Of a stretch of DNA of 49,925 bases, positions 1-7,637 are shown in pieces. The DNA comes from Streptomyces aureus. GTDB lineage: Bacteria > Actinomycetota > Actinomycetes > Streptomycetales > Streptomycetaceae. Position numbers and translations under genes: made by a program. The notes below the pieces were generated by a model. That model did not search any database, had not been told where the DNA came from, and saw only the letters and a program-made list of their open reading frames with translations. Every line of letters begins with the position of its first letter. Within the stretch, counting starts at the first letter, position 1. The DNA lies in the NCBI RefSeq assembly GCF_001418135.1, contig NZ_LIPQ01000038.1:1-49925 (forward strand). Direction: 5' to 3'.

Positions 1-503
1 CCGTTGTGGCGGGCGTACTCCTCGATCATGTGGATCAGCACCCAGCGCAGTGAGACCGTTCCCCGCCACGAGTCGTGCCCCTCCACGTCGAGGTGCGGAG
101 CCTCGGTCACGAGGCTCTCCGCGAAGGCGACTTCGGCCTCCCAGGCCTCCCAGGACTCCGCGACGACCTCGGGTTCGGGGCCGGAGCCGTCGAAGTCGCC
201 CTCGGGGGCTTCGGCGGAGGAGAAGCGCAGCTCGACCTCGTGCCCGGCGAGCACGGACCGGAACCAGCGGCGCTCGACGTCGGCGAGGTGCCGTACGAGG
301 CCGAGCAGGGACAGTGACGAAGGGGGGACGGAACGCGCGGCCAACTCCGCTCCCAGTCCGGAGCACTTCAGCTTCAAAGTGGCCCTCTGGGCGTCCAGCA
401 TGGCCACGAGCATGGTCTTCTCGTCGCCGGTCGCGGGGCCGCCGAACCGGCGCTCGCTCTCGGCGCCGGTGAACAGTTCGATCCGTCGGTCGGGAATCTT
501 CAT
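1..503 (-). CDS. DinB/DUF664-family protein (3' part missing)
   Basis: The minus-strand frame starts at ATG 503 and runs off the left edge after 167 codons without a stop. The translation opens MKIPDRRIELFTGAESERRF and ends in a helix reading RWVLIHMIEEYARHNG. This matches the DinB-like four-helix bundle (DUF664, 'mini-circle protein' type), in which histidines on separate helices bind a divalent metal; here one His lies in LGLVRHLADVERRWF and one in IEEYARHNG. The biochemical role of these small cytoplasmic proteins is mostly unknown; some are thiol-dependent transferases. A second relative lies at 1212-1718 and a more distant one at 7638-8153. The family is clear from motifs; the function is not. 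Confidence 0.85.
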   Translation of the reverse strand, partial: MKIPDRRIELFTGAESERRFGGPATGDEKTMLVAMLDAQRATLKLKCSGLGAELAARSVPPSSLSLLGLVRHLADVERRWFRSVLAGHEVELRFSSAEAPEGDFDGSGPEPEVVAESWEAWEAEVAFAESLVTEAPHLDVEGHDSWRGTVSLRWVLIHMIEEYARHN

Positions 504-580
504 ACCCGCATCATGGGCTCGGGGCGACCGTCCCGAAACGCGGGCAAGGCGTCAACGACCCTTTGACGTCCGGCATTTCC

Positions 581-1201
581 TCAGGACAGCGCACCCACGA
601 TGTGCGGCGCGGCCTCCGCCAGGGACCTGAAGTGCCGATGGGCCTCGGGGTGCGGGGTCTCGGTGTTGACCGTCCAGACCGTCATCCCGGCCGCGAGGCC
701 CGAGCGGACGCCGGACGGCGCGTCCTCGATCACCAGGCAGTCCGCCGGGTCCGCGCCCAGCTTCTCCGCCGCGAGCAGGTACGGCACCGGGGACGGCTTC
801 CCCTCGACCACCGACGCCGCGTCAACGATCAGCCCCGGCATCGGAAGACCGGTCCGCTCGAACCGCCCCCGCACCCGGTGCTCGTAGTTCGACGTGACGA
901 GCGCCCACCGGTCCACCGGAAGGGCGTTGAGCAGCTCGGCGGCCCCGTCGAAGGCCCCGTACGAGCCCGTCCGGACGTCCTCGTCCTCCAGCGCGTGCAG
1001 CAGGGCGAGGCACTCGCCCGGGTCCCGCTCCGGGACCACGGCCGCGAACGTCTCGACGGGCCGCGTCCGGAGCGCGACGGCGTACACCTCGTCGCCGTCG
1101 ACCCCGTACCGCGCCGCCCACTCGTGCCAGACGCGGCGTTGGTTGGCGCCGGCGTCCATGAGGGTGCCGTCGACGTCGAAGAGAACGAACGTGCTGGTCA
1201 T
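581..1201 (-). CDS. HAD-superfamily phosphatase
   Basis: This 206-residue protein carries the four HAD motifs. The nucleophile loop DVDGT is at residues 9-13, a motif II Ser/Thr sits in VTSNYEHR, the motif III Lys in GKPSP, and the acidic motif IV in VIEDAPSGVRSG. The spacing and the last motif place it in the subgroup that includes beta-phosphoglucomutase and small-molecule phosphatases, so a soluble sugar-phosphate or glycerol-phosphate type phosphatase is likely; the substrate cannot be read from sequence. It starts 10 bp after the stop of the DUF664 gene at 1212-1718, so the two are probably co-transcribed. The ATG at 1201 is the first in-frame start and gives the expected N-terminal strand directly before the DxD motif. 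Confidence 0.9.
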   Translation of the reverse strand: MTSTFVLFDVDGTLMDAGANQRRVWHEWAARYGVDGDEVYAVALRTRPVETFAAVVPERDPGECLALLHALEDEDVRTGSYGAFDGAAELLNALPVDRWALVTSNYEHRVRGRFERTGLPMPGLIVDAASVVEGKPSPVPYLLAAEKLGADPADCLVIEDAPSGVRSGLAAGMTVWTVNTETPHPEAHRHFRSLAEAAPHIVGALS

Positions 1202-1211
1202 GCGCCTGGTG

Positions 1212-1718
1212 CTAGGCGCCGGTCGTGCCGTCGACCAGCTCGCGCAGGATGTCGAGATGGCCGTTGTGCCGGGCCGTCTCCTCGACGAGGTGGAGGATGA
1301 TCCAGCGGAGGTCGACGTGGCGGCCGTCGCGGATGGTGCGCTCGGCCCGGGCGTCCAGGTCGGTCCCGGCGACGAGTTCGCGGTAGCGGGCGCTCTGTTC
1401 GGCGTATTCGTCGAGCAGCTGCGTGAGGGGGAGGTCGACCGCGATCCTCATCTCGCGGTCGGGGTCCTCCTCGGTCCAGGGGCCCTTGTCCTCTTCGCCG
1501 AGGAAGACCACCTGGAACCAGTAGTACTCGACCCAGCGGAGGTGGTTGACCACTCCGCTCAGGGTCATCAGGGGTGAGCCCGGCAGAGGCGCCGTGCGGG
1601 CGTTCTCCGGGGAGGCGCCCTCGCACTTGGCGCGGGCGGTGTCACGTGCGTAGTCGAGGAACGTGGTGAGCTGGGTGCGCTCGTCCCACGCGGACGGAGT
1701 GTCGCCGATTCTGGTCAT
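1212..1718 (-). CDS. DinB/DUF664-family protein
   Basis: A 168-residue DinB-like protein. The frame is open further upstream to 1811, but ATG 1718 (MTRIGDTPSAWDERTQL) matches the usual N-terminus of the family, while the upstream extension is basic and unlike it. Helical motifs include LSGVVNHLRWVEYYWF and LRWIILHLVEETARHNGHLD, with histidines in the positions used for metal binding in DinB folds. It resembles the truncated gene at the left edge (same RW..xxH..EE.ARHNG signature), so the two look like paralogues. It lies just upstream of the HAD phosphatase gene on the same strand (10-bp gap). Function unknown; a soluble metal-binding enzyme is likely. Confidence 0.88.
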   Translation of the reverse strand: MTRIGDTPSAWDERTQLTTFLDYARDTARAKCEGASPENARTAPLPGSPLMTLSGVVNHLRWVEYYWFQVVFLGEEDKGPWTEEDPDREMRIAVDLPLTQLLDEYAEQSARYRELVAGTDLDARAERTIRDGRHVDLRWIILHLVEETARHNGHLDILRELVDGTTGA

Positions 1719-1838
1719 CGCACGAAGGGTCTCCGAACACCGCGTTCCTGTCGATGTGTTTTTGCGTGCGGGCCGCCTCGTCCCCCGCCGGCCGGCCCAC
1801 GACGGGCCCATGGTCGTCTCGGGCCGCCCGGGGACGTC

Positions 1839-2267
1839 TCAGGCAGGCCGGGGGAGGACTCTCTTGGCGCCGAGCCGGACGGCGTACCGCTCTCGTGCCG
1901 CGAAGTCCGCCGCTGCCCACACCAGCGGGCGTCCGGCCTCGGCGCACAGGTGGAGGATCGCGTCGTCATCGACCTGGACGCCGACATGAGCCCCGTACGC
2001 GCCGGCCGTGGAGTTGAACAGGACCAGGTCCAGGGGCTGCGCGACCGGCACGTGGACCGTGGCTTCGGTGTCGCTCCACAGCTCGGAGGAGCGCAGTTCC
2101 GGAGGCGTCAGGCCGAAGTGCCTGAGCACCTCGTACGCGAACAGCTGGCAGTTGGCGCCGGCCGCGAGTCCCGGCCGGGCGGTCACGGCGGCGGCGCCCG
2201 GGAAGCGTGAGCCCTCGTACCGGACGGTCCAGAACTCCGCCGGGAGAGCGGTAATGATCGACGCCAT
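1839..2267 (-). CDS. NlpC/P60-like cysteine hydrolase domain protein
   Basis: A 142-residue protein consisting almost only of one alpha/beta domain. A candidate catalytic Cys sits at the start of a helix (GANCQLFAYEVLRHFGL) and a His on a following strand (GAYGAHVGVQVDDD), the arrangement of NlpC/P60 and related papain-fold peptidases. No signal peptide, membrane segment or cell-wall-binding repeat is seen, so secretion is not supported; a cytoplasmic amidase role or toxin/effector-like role is possible. The ATG at 2267 has a GGAAGG-type ribosome site. The stop of the preceding gene's probable original frame (2298) is 30 bp upstream, so the two are likely one transcript. The fold assignment rests on the Cys/His pattern only. 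Confidence 0.65.
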   Translation of the reverse strand: MASIITALPAEFWTVRYEGSRFPGAAAVTARPGLAAGANCQLFAYEVLRHFGLTPPELRSSELWSDTEATVHVPVAQPLDLVLFNSTAGAYGAHVGVQVDDDAILHLCAEAGRPLVWAAADFAARERYAVRLGAKRVLPRPA

Positions 2268-2297
2268 CCCCTCATCCTTCCTGGGGGCGCGGCCCCA

Positions 2298-2363
2298 TCA
2301 CCAGTACGTCGGCTCCACCCACTCGTCCAGCTCGTCCTCGGGGCGGAACGCGCCGTAGATCTA
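2298..2363 (-). pseudogene. Coding-like tail beyond the amber stop
   Basis: Reading the minus strand in the frame of the gene at 2361-2834, the TAG is followed by codons for IYGAFRPEDELDEWVEPTYW and then TGA. All 20 sense codons end in G or C, as in normal genes of this genome, so the segment looks like genuine coding sequence separated from its gene by one base change (for example CAG to TAG). A sequencing error, a recent mutation or stop read-through would all give this picture. Confidence 0.55.
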
Positions 2364-2834
2364 GGTGACGTGCAGCCGGACCACCACCAGGCCGCGCACC
2401 GGGGGGCGCGGGAGGCCGAACTCCCTCTCCCACTGCTCGTGCTCCGGCTTCTCCGCCCACTGCAGGTGGTCGGTGGTGGTCCGGATCTCCTGCTCGATGT
2501 CGTCGCCCGGCTCCCGTGAGGGAGTGGAGGTGTCGACCCTGCCTTCGGCCGCCACCCAGTAGGCGTGGTTCGACTCCTCTTGGGTGATCCGTGCCCAGGC
2601 GTTGCCACGGAACCGCCGCACGCGCGTGCTGTCCGGAGTCCCTACGAACCGTGCGATGCGGGCGGCGGGTTCCCAGTAGTACGGGTCCGTCATGCCGGTC
2701 GGTCGTTCGCCCCGGGGCCGGGTCATCCGCTCCGTCGTCGCGTAGACCGTGACGACTCCCGCATCCCTTTTGAAGCGGCCCCGCATGGAGGAGCTGAACC
2801 TGTCGAAGGCGTACTCCTCGGACATCCAGTGCAT
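2361..2834 (-). CDS. Unknown protein, probably truncated by an in-frame amber codon
   Basis: I do not recognise this 157-residue protein (start MHWMSEEYAFDRF). It is Arg/Trp-rich, has no signal peptide or membrane segment, and contains the segments YYWEPAARIARFVG and RGNAWARITQEESNHAYW. ATG 2834 has a strong ribosome site (GGGGGAAGGG about 6 nt upstream) and is preceded by a large palindrome at 2859-2893. The frame stops at TAG 2361-2363, but the same frame continues for 20 sense codons, all ending in G or C, to a TGA at 2298. This suggests the ancestral protein was 21 residues longer (ending WVEPTYW). The NlpC/P60-like gene follows on the same strand. Confidence 0.6.
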   Translation of the reverse strand: MHWMSEEYAFDRFSSSMRGRFKRDAGVVTVYATTERMTRPRGERPTGMTDPYYWEPAARIARFVGTPDSTRVRRFRGNAWARITQEESNHAYWVAAEGRVDTSTPSREPGDDIEQEIRTTTDHLQWAEKPEHEQWEREFGLPRPPVRGLVVVRLHVT

Positions 2835-2858
2835 GGAGTCCCTTCCCCCGTTGCGATC

Positions 2859-2893
2859 CACCCTATTACCGTCAAGGTGACGATAATAGGGTG
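2859..2893. promoter_or_regulatory. Large inverted repeat, candidate operator
   Basis: Two 16-bp arms (2859-2874 and 2878-2893) are inverted copies with a single mismatch and a 3-bp spacer. Each arm reads CACCCTATTA(c/t)CGTCA inward. The A/T-containing core stands out in this GC-rich sequence. It lies 25 bp upstream of the start codon at 2834, where a promoter would be. The size and symmetry fit a dimeric repressor site (TetR, MarR or GntR type). No regulator gene lies next to it in the window. Confidence 0.6.
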
Positions 2894-2957
2894 TGGGTGA
2901 CGCATGACGGAAACGGCCGCGGCGGACCACGGAGGCGAAGCAGGCGACCGTACCGGT

Positions 2958-5195
2958 TCAGAAGAGGTCGATCGAGCCCTCACCCAGGCCGGGGTTGTAG
3001 GGGGCCCGGCGCGTGCCGAAGGGGGCGTTCCAGTTGCCCGTGCCCCTGTAGACGTAGAGGGAGCTGTAGAAGCCGCCGTTCGCGTTGTACGCGATCAGGT
3101 CGTTCCGGCCGTCCCGGTCCACGTCGCCCGCGCCGACGAGGCTCACGTACGCGTTCCAGCCGCCGCCGACCTTGACGCGGGGCGCGAAGGTGCCGTCGCC
3201 CTTGCCGAGGTAGAGCCAGAGGGTGCCGGTCGTGTCGCGGGCCAGGAGGTCTCCGGCGGGGGCGCCGGCGATGTTGCCGGTGGCGGTGAGCTGGTTGTAG
3301 ACGCCCCAGCCGCCGCCGATCCTCACCCGCTTGGCGAAGGGCGAGGCGGTGTCGCCGGTGGCCTTGTAGAGCCAGAGGGCGCCGGTGGTGTCGGTGCCGA
3401 GGAGGTCGGGGCGACCGTCGCCGGTGACGTCGGAGCCGGCGGTGAGCGTGTTGTAGATCTGCCAGCCGGCGCCGATCCGCGTCCGGGGGGCGAGGCCCTT
3501 GCCGTTGCCCTGGTGGAGCCAGAGGACGCCGGTCCTGTCGCGGGCGACGAGGTCGGGGGCGGTCGTGCCGGCGATGTCACCGGTGGCCGTGATCCGGTCG
3601 TATCCGGACCAGCCCGTCCCGAGGTTCACCGGGTCGAGCGGCCGGATCGTGGAGGAACCCTCGATCTGGGTGATGTCGTACGAGCGCAGGCGGCCCCGCC
3701 CGTCCCGGGCGAGCAGGTCCGGCGAGCCGTTGTCGTCGAAGTCGTGGGCCTTCGGCGCGCGGGTGAGGGTGAAGGTGCCGGTGCGGACGACGTCGGGGCC
3801 GATGCCGTTGGTGGGTGTTGCCGTCAGCGTCCAGGTGTAGTCGCCGTTGTAGGCCGGGACGCCGTTGTGGAAGAGGCCGTTCCAGGTGAGGGCGAAGTCG
3901 GTCACCGTCGTGGCCAGGGTGTCGCCGGCGCCCCCTGCCAGTCCGGACGCGACGTGGGTGACGCTGAGGCCCACCCTCGCGTTGGACCGGCTCACCTTCC
4001 CCGAGGCCTTCAGGACGCCGCCGTTGGCGTCGAAGTCGACGGCGCCGGCCGGCGGGAGGGTCTCGTTCGTCAGGGTGAGGGCGGTGGGCCGGCCGGCGCT
4101 CGTCACCAGGGTGGCGACCGGGGTGCCGTCGGCGCCGGGGGCGACGCGGTACAGGCCTTCGCCGTGCTCGACCGTGCCGCCGAGGGCGAGCAGGTTGCCG
4201 TCCGGGTCGACGGTGCTGGACTGGACGTGGTCCATCAGCCCGATCGTGTCGCCGGTCTTCAGTGAGCGGGCGGTCAACCGGTGCATGGCGTCGGTCCAGC
4301 CGGCGGTGCCGCCGCCGTTCCGGTTGTACGTCAGCCAGTCGCCGACGGAGTGGAGGATGATGCCGTCCGCGTTCCTGAGCGGGTCCAGCGTCGTCCGCTC
4401 GACGTGCGTGCCGTCCCGGCGGGCGACGGCGAGGGTCGCGGTGCCTCCTGCGGGGGTCTCCGTCCAGGCCACGTGGGTGGGGGACAGGATGGTGGAGCGG
4501 GTGACGGTGGACGGCAGGCTGTCGTACGTCTGGCTGATCGCGCCGGTGGCGGGGTCCACCACGACCACGTGCTTCGTCCAGGTCTCGCCGACCACGCGGT
4601 TGTAGTGGAGTACGAAACTGCCGGGGCCGTTGGTGTACGCCAGCAGGGGCCTTGCGCCCTCGGGCAGGGCGACCTTGCGGTCGACGACCCGGCCCTCCTC
4701 CTTGGACACCAGGTGGTACGCCGGGACGCCGGACACGCTCGTCGTCATGAGGAGGGTGGTGCCGATGACCCGGTTGAGGGTGTACGGGGTCGCGGCCGTG
4801 TTGAAGGCGGAGGTGTCGATCACGACGGGCTCCGCGGCCCCGCTCATGTCGGTGAGCGTGACCACGGCACCGTCCTGCGAGGCGACGGTGTCCGTGCCCT
4901 GGGCTCCCCAACGCCTGCCCGGGAGCGTCGTGGTGACGCCGTCGGAGAAGCGCGTCCAGCGGTAGACGACGCTCGACCCGTCGGTGACGCTCAGCATGCC
5001 CGTACGACCGGAGCTGAGGAGCTTCGAGCCGTCCGGGAGCGTGAGCGGCGCGTCCTGGCGGCCCATGACCGACTGCACGGGGGCGGTCGGGGCGGCGGCC
5101 AGGGCCGGGGTCGCCAGTCCGGCGGTGGTGACGACGGCGAGCACGGCCGAGACGGCGGCGGCCTGCCGCCTCCGGAGTACGGGTCTGTGGTTCAC
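2958..5195 (-). CDS. Secreted FG-GAP/VCBS repeat protein (paralogue 1)
   Basis: GTG 5195 is chosen because it directly precedes a signal peptide (VNHRPVLRRRQ followed by a hydrophobic Ala/Val stretch ending ATPALA); the frame is open to 5261 but those residues do not fit a leader. The 745-residue protein has an N-terminal region of beta-propeller or sandwich character and a mid region with Ig/fibronectin-like strands (YTWTLTATPTNGIGPD). It ends in about five FG-GAP-like repeats with Ca-binding loops such as DFDDNGSPDLLARD, DVTGDGRPDLLGTD and DVDRDGRNDLIAYN. Such repeats fold into propeller blades in extracellular proteins and bind calcium. The neighbour at 5314-7542 is a full-length paralogue on the same strand. 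The role (adhesion, carbohydrate or cell-surface binding) is inferred only. Confidence 0.85.
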   Translation of the reverse strand: MNHRPVLRRRQAAAVSAVLAVVTTAGLATPALAAAPTAPVQSVMGRQDAPLTLPDGSKLLSSGRTGMLSVTDGSSVVYRWTRFSDGVTTTLPGRRWGAQGTDTVASQDGAVVTLTDMSGAAEPVVIDTSAFNTAATPYTLNRVIGTTLLMTTSVSGVPAYHLVSKEEGRVVDRKVALPEGARPLLAYTNGPGSFVLHYNRVVGETWTKHVVVVDPATGAISQTYDSLPSTVTRSTILSPTHVAWTETPAGGTATLAVARRDGTHVERTTLDPLRNADGIILHSVGDWLTYNRNGGGTAGWTDAMHRLTARSLKTGDTIGLMDHVQSSTVDPDGNLLALGGTVEHGEGLYRVAPGADGTPVATLVTSAGRPTALTLTNETLPPAGAVDFDANGGVLKASGKVSRSNARVGLSVTHVASGLAGGAGDTLATTVTDFALTWNGLFHNGVPAYNGDYTWTLTATPTNGIGPDVVRTGTFTLTRAPKAHDFDDNGSPDLLARDGRGRLRSYDITQIEGSSTIRPLDPVNLGTGWSGYDRITATGDIAGTTAPDLVARDRTGVLWLHQGNGKGLAPRTRIGAGWQIYNTLTAGSDVTGDGRPDLLGTDTTGALWLYKATGDTASPFAKRVRIGGGWGVYNQLTATGNIAGAPAGDLLARDTTGTLWLYLGKGDGTFAPRVKVGGGWNAYVSLVGAGDVDRDGRNDLIAYNANGGFYSSLYVYRGTGNWNAPFGTRRAPYNPGLGEGSIDLF

Positions 5196-5244
5196 GGGGA
5201 TGTTTCGTTCCTCTCGGAGGTGACGAGTTCGGGAGACTGCGGTG

Positions 5245-5281
5245 GGCGGCGGTGCGGCCACGGACGGGCCGCCCCGCCGCC
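5245..5281 (-). terminator. Strong GC hairpin after paralogue 2
   Basis: Stem 5245-5252/5274-5281 (8 bp) continues, after one mismatch, as 5254-5259/5267-5272 (6 bp) around a 7-nt loop. It lies just downstream of the stop at 5314 on the minus strand and upstream of the next gene. There is no clear T tract, which is common in streptomycetes. It would separate the two FG-GAP genes transcriptionally or act as a processing site. Confidence 0.45.
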
Positions 5282-5313
5282 TTTCGGATGTCCGGTCCGG
5301 GCGGCCGGACGGG

Positions 5314-7542
5314 TCAGACGATCGGGTGGCGCGGAGTCGGCGTCGCCGGGTAGACGGAGCTGGACTCGCGCGGGCCGAACGGCGACGCGGCGACGCCCAT
5401 GCCCCGGTAGACGAACGAGCCGCTCCTGCCGTAGGCGAACAGGTCGTTGCGTCCGTCGCGGTCCACGTCGCCCATGCCGACGAGGTGGGTGTACGCGCTC
5501 CAGCCCGAGCCGACCCTGACCCGGGTGGCGAACGAGGAGCCGGTGGCGCCCTGGTAGAGCCAGAGCGCGCCGGCGGTGTCCCGGGCGAGGAGGTCGCCCT
5601 GCGGCGTACCGGCGACGTCGCCGACGGCGGTGATCTGGTTCATCCCGCCCCAGCCCCCGCCGACCTTCGTACGGCCCCGGAAGGGCGCGGACCAGCTGCC
5701 GGTGCCCTGGTACGCCCACAGGACGCCGGAGGCGTCGGTGGCGAGCAGGTCGGACCAGCCGTCGCCGTTGAGGTCGCTGCCGCCGGTGATCTTGTTGTAG
5801 CCGTTCCAGCCGGCGCCGATCCTGGTCCGTCCGGCGAAGGTGCCGTCGCCCTTGCCGAGGTACAGCCAGAGGACGCCGGAGGCGTCCCGCGCGACCATGT
5901 CGGGGGCGGGGGCACCGGCGACGTTGCCGACGGCCTCGATCTGGTTGTAGCCGTTCCACCCGGCACCGACGAGCTTGCTCTCCAGCGACCAGTAGTCGGT
6001 GGAGGACGAGGTCTTCCTGACCTCGTCGCGCCACAGGCGGCCGGAGGCGTCGCGGGACAGCAGGTCCGGGGCGCCGTTGTCGTCGTAGTCGTGCAGGCCC
6101 GCCTTGCGGGTCACCTTGAAGGTGCCCGTCTTCTTCAGGTCCGGGCCGATGCCGTTGAGCGGCTTGGCGTCGAGCTGCCAGGTGTAGTCGCCGTTGGGGG
6201 CGAGGGCGCCGTCGGTCAGGGTGCCCTGCCACTCGCGGCGGACCCCGGCCTGGTTCCCGAACGGGAACTCCACGGTCTTGCCGGTGCGGACGTGGCGCAG
6301 GGTGACCTTGCCGACCGCGTTCTCGCGGGACAGCTGCCACTGGAGCGTGACCTTGCCGCCGTTCTTGTCCAGGTCGACCGTGGACGGGACGTCGGTGGAG
6401 GTGAGGGCCAGCGCGGTGGGGGCGTCGGTGCTGGCCACCAGGGCGGCGACCGGCACGCCGTTGTCGCCGGGGAGGATGTGGTAGATGCCCTCGCCCTGGG
6501 CGACCGTGCCGCCGCGCGCGTAGAGGTCGCCGTTGGGGGCGGTGGCCGTGCTGGAGACGTGGTCGAGGAGCTTGACCGTGGTGCGGGGGTCGGCCAGGGA
6601 GCGGGCGGTCAGCGGAAAGAGGGCCGAGGTGACGGGGGCGGTGCCCCCGTTGAGCTCGGCGGTGGTCACCCAGTTGCCCACCAGGTTGACGTCGATGCCG
6701 GCGCCGGTCGAGGCCTGGCCGAGGTCCGTGGTGACCTCCGGGGCGTCGACGCCCCGGACGGTTGTCACCAGCTGGACGCGGTTGGTGTTGGTGCGCTCGA
6801 TCCAGGCCCAGTGGGTGCGGGAGACGAAGGCGTCGGCGCCGCTCTGCTCGGAGTGCGTCTGGCGCGGACCGTCCACCGCCTGGCCGGTGGCGGTGTCCAC
6901 GGCGACGAGGAAGGTGCGCAGTTCCGCACCGGTGCCGGTGGAGTACTGGAGGAGCGCGACGCCGGGGGTGCTTGCCCAGACGCGGCCCATGCGGGCGTTG
7001 TCGGGGACGGCGGGGACGTCGATGATGGTGTTGGTGCCCGAGGCGCGGCTCAGCAGGTCCACGTCGAGCACGCCGGTGTCCTCGTCGGTGCGTGACATGA
7101 CGAGCGTGTCGCCGGCGATGCCGCGGAGCATGTAGCGCTGGTCGTTGTGGGACACGCCGTACCGGAAGCCGTCGTCGGTCCTGGTCATGTCGTGGACCCA
7201 GTAGACGACGTCCCCGTCCTTGCGGGAGAAGACGATGTCGGACTGGGCGCCCATGAAGGTGGTGCGGGGCGTGGTCAGGGACTTGGTGGCGCCGTCGGCG
7301 TAGTTGGTCCAGCGGTACTCGGCGCCGGACGGGTACATGACACGAGTGAGGTAGCCGGTCGCGCCGGCGCTGACCATCTCCGTGGGGTGGGGCAGGGTGA
7401 TCACGGCGGCTGCCTGGGCGGGCGCCTGGACGGCGGTCACCGGGGCGGCGGTCGCGGGTACGGCCGTCAGAGCGGTGCCGGCCGTGACGGCCACGACGGC
7501 GGTGACGGCGGCGAGGAGACGGGTGGACGAACGGTACGGCAC
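5314..7542 (-). CDS. Secreted FG-GAP/VCBS repeat protein (paralogue 2)
   Basis: The 742-residue product starts at GTG 7542, which has a GGGGG ribosome site and opens a signal peptide (VPYRSSTRLLAAVTAVVAV... ATAAP). The open frame further upstream overlaps the next gene's region and is not credible. The layout is the same as in the gene at 2958: an N-terminal beta-rich region, an Ig-like middle (DYTWQLDAKPLNGIGPD), then five repeats with loops DYDDNGAPDLLSRD, DLNGDGWSDLLATD and DVDRDGRNDLFAYG. Inter-loop strands read GVLWLYLGKGDGTF and RTRIGAGWNGYN in both proteins. It is therefore a tandem duplicate that has diverged. It is exported; no sortase motif or membrane anchor is visible at the C-terminus. 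A 34-bp palindrome sits 19 bp ahead of the start codon. Confidence 0.85.
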   Translation of the reverse strand: MPYRSSTRLLAAVTAVVAVTAGTALTAVPATAAPVTAVQAPAQAAAVITLPHPTEMVSAGATGYLTRVMYPSGAEYRWTNYADGATKSLTTPRTTFMGAQSDIVFSRKDGDVVYWVHDMTRTDDGFRYGVSHNDQRYMLRGIAGDTLVMSRTDEDTGVLDVDLLSRASGTNTIIDVPAVPDNARMGRVWASTPGVALLQYSTGTGAELRTFLVAVDTATGQAVDGPRQTHSEQSGADAFVSRTHWAWIERTNTNRVQLVTTVRGVDAPEVTTDLGQASTGAGIDVNLVGNWVTTAELNGGTAPVTSALFPLTARSLADPRTTVKLLDHVSSTATAPNGDLYARGGTVAQGEGIYHILPGDNGVPVAALVASTDAPTALALTSTDVPSTVDLDKNGGKVTLQWQLSRENAVGKVTLRHVRTGKTVEFPFGNQAGVRREWQGTLTDGALAPNGDYTWQLDAKPLNGIGPDLKKTGTFKVTRKAGLHDYDDNGAPDLLSRDASGRLWRDEVRKTSSSTDYWSLESKLVGAGWNGYNQIEAVGNVAGAPAPDMVARDASGVLWLYLGKGDGTFAGRTRIGAGWNGYNKITGGSDLNGDGWSDLLATDASGVLWAYQGTGSWSAPFRGRTKVGGGWGGMNQITAVGDVAGTPQGDLLARDTAGALWLYQGATGSSFATRVRVGSGWSAYTHLVGMGDVDRDGRNDLFAYGRSGSFVYRGMGVAASPFGPRESSSVYPATPTPRHPIV

Positions 7543-7560
7543 GGTGGATTCCCCCAAGAA

Positions 7561-7594
7561 CAACCGGGCTGCGGCGGTCGCCGCACCTCGGTTG
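7561..7594. promoter_or_regulatory. Hyphenated palindrome ahead of paralogue 2
   Basis: Outer arms CAACCG/CGGTTG (7561-7566, 7589-7594) and inner arms TGCGGCG/CGCCGCA (7570-7576, 7579-7585) are concentric about a 2-bp centre. The element ends 19 bp upstream of the GTG at 7542, just before the ribosome site, so it could be an operator or a leader hairpin. Confidence 0.4.
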
Positions 7595-7637
7595 GACCCA
7601 TGATCGACACCGATGGTTGTACGCGGGCCGCCCCGTT

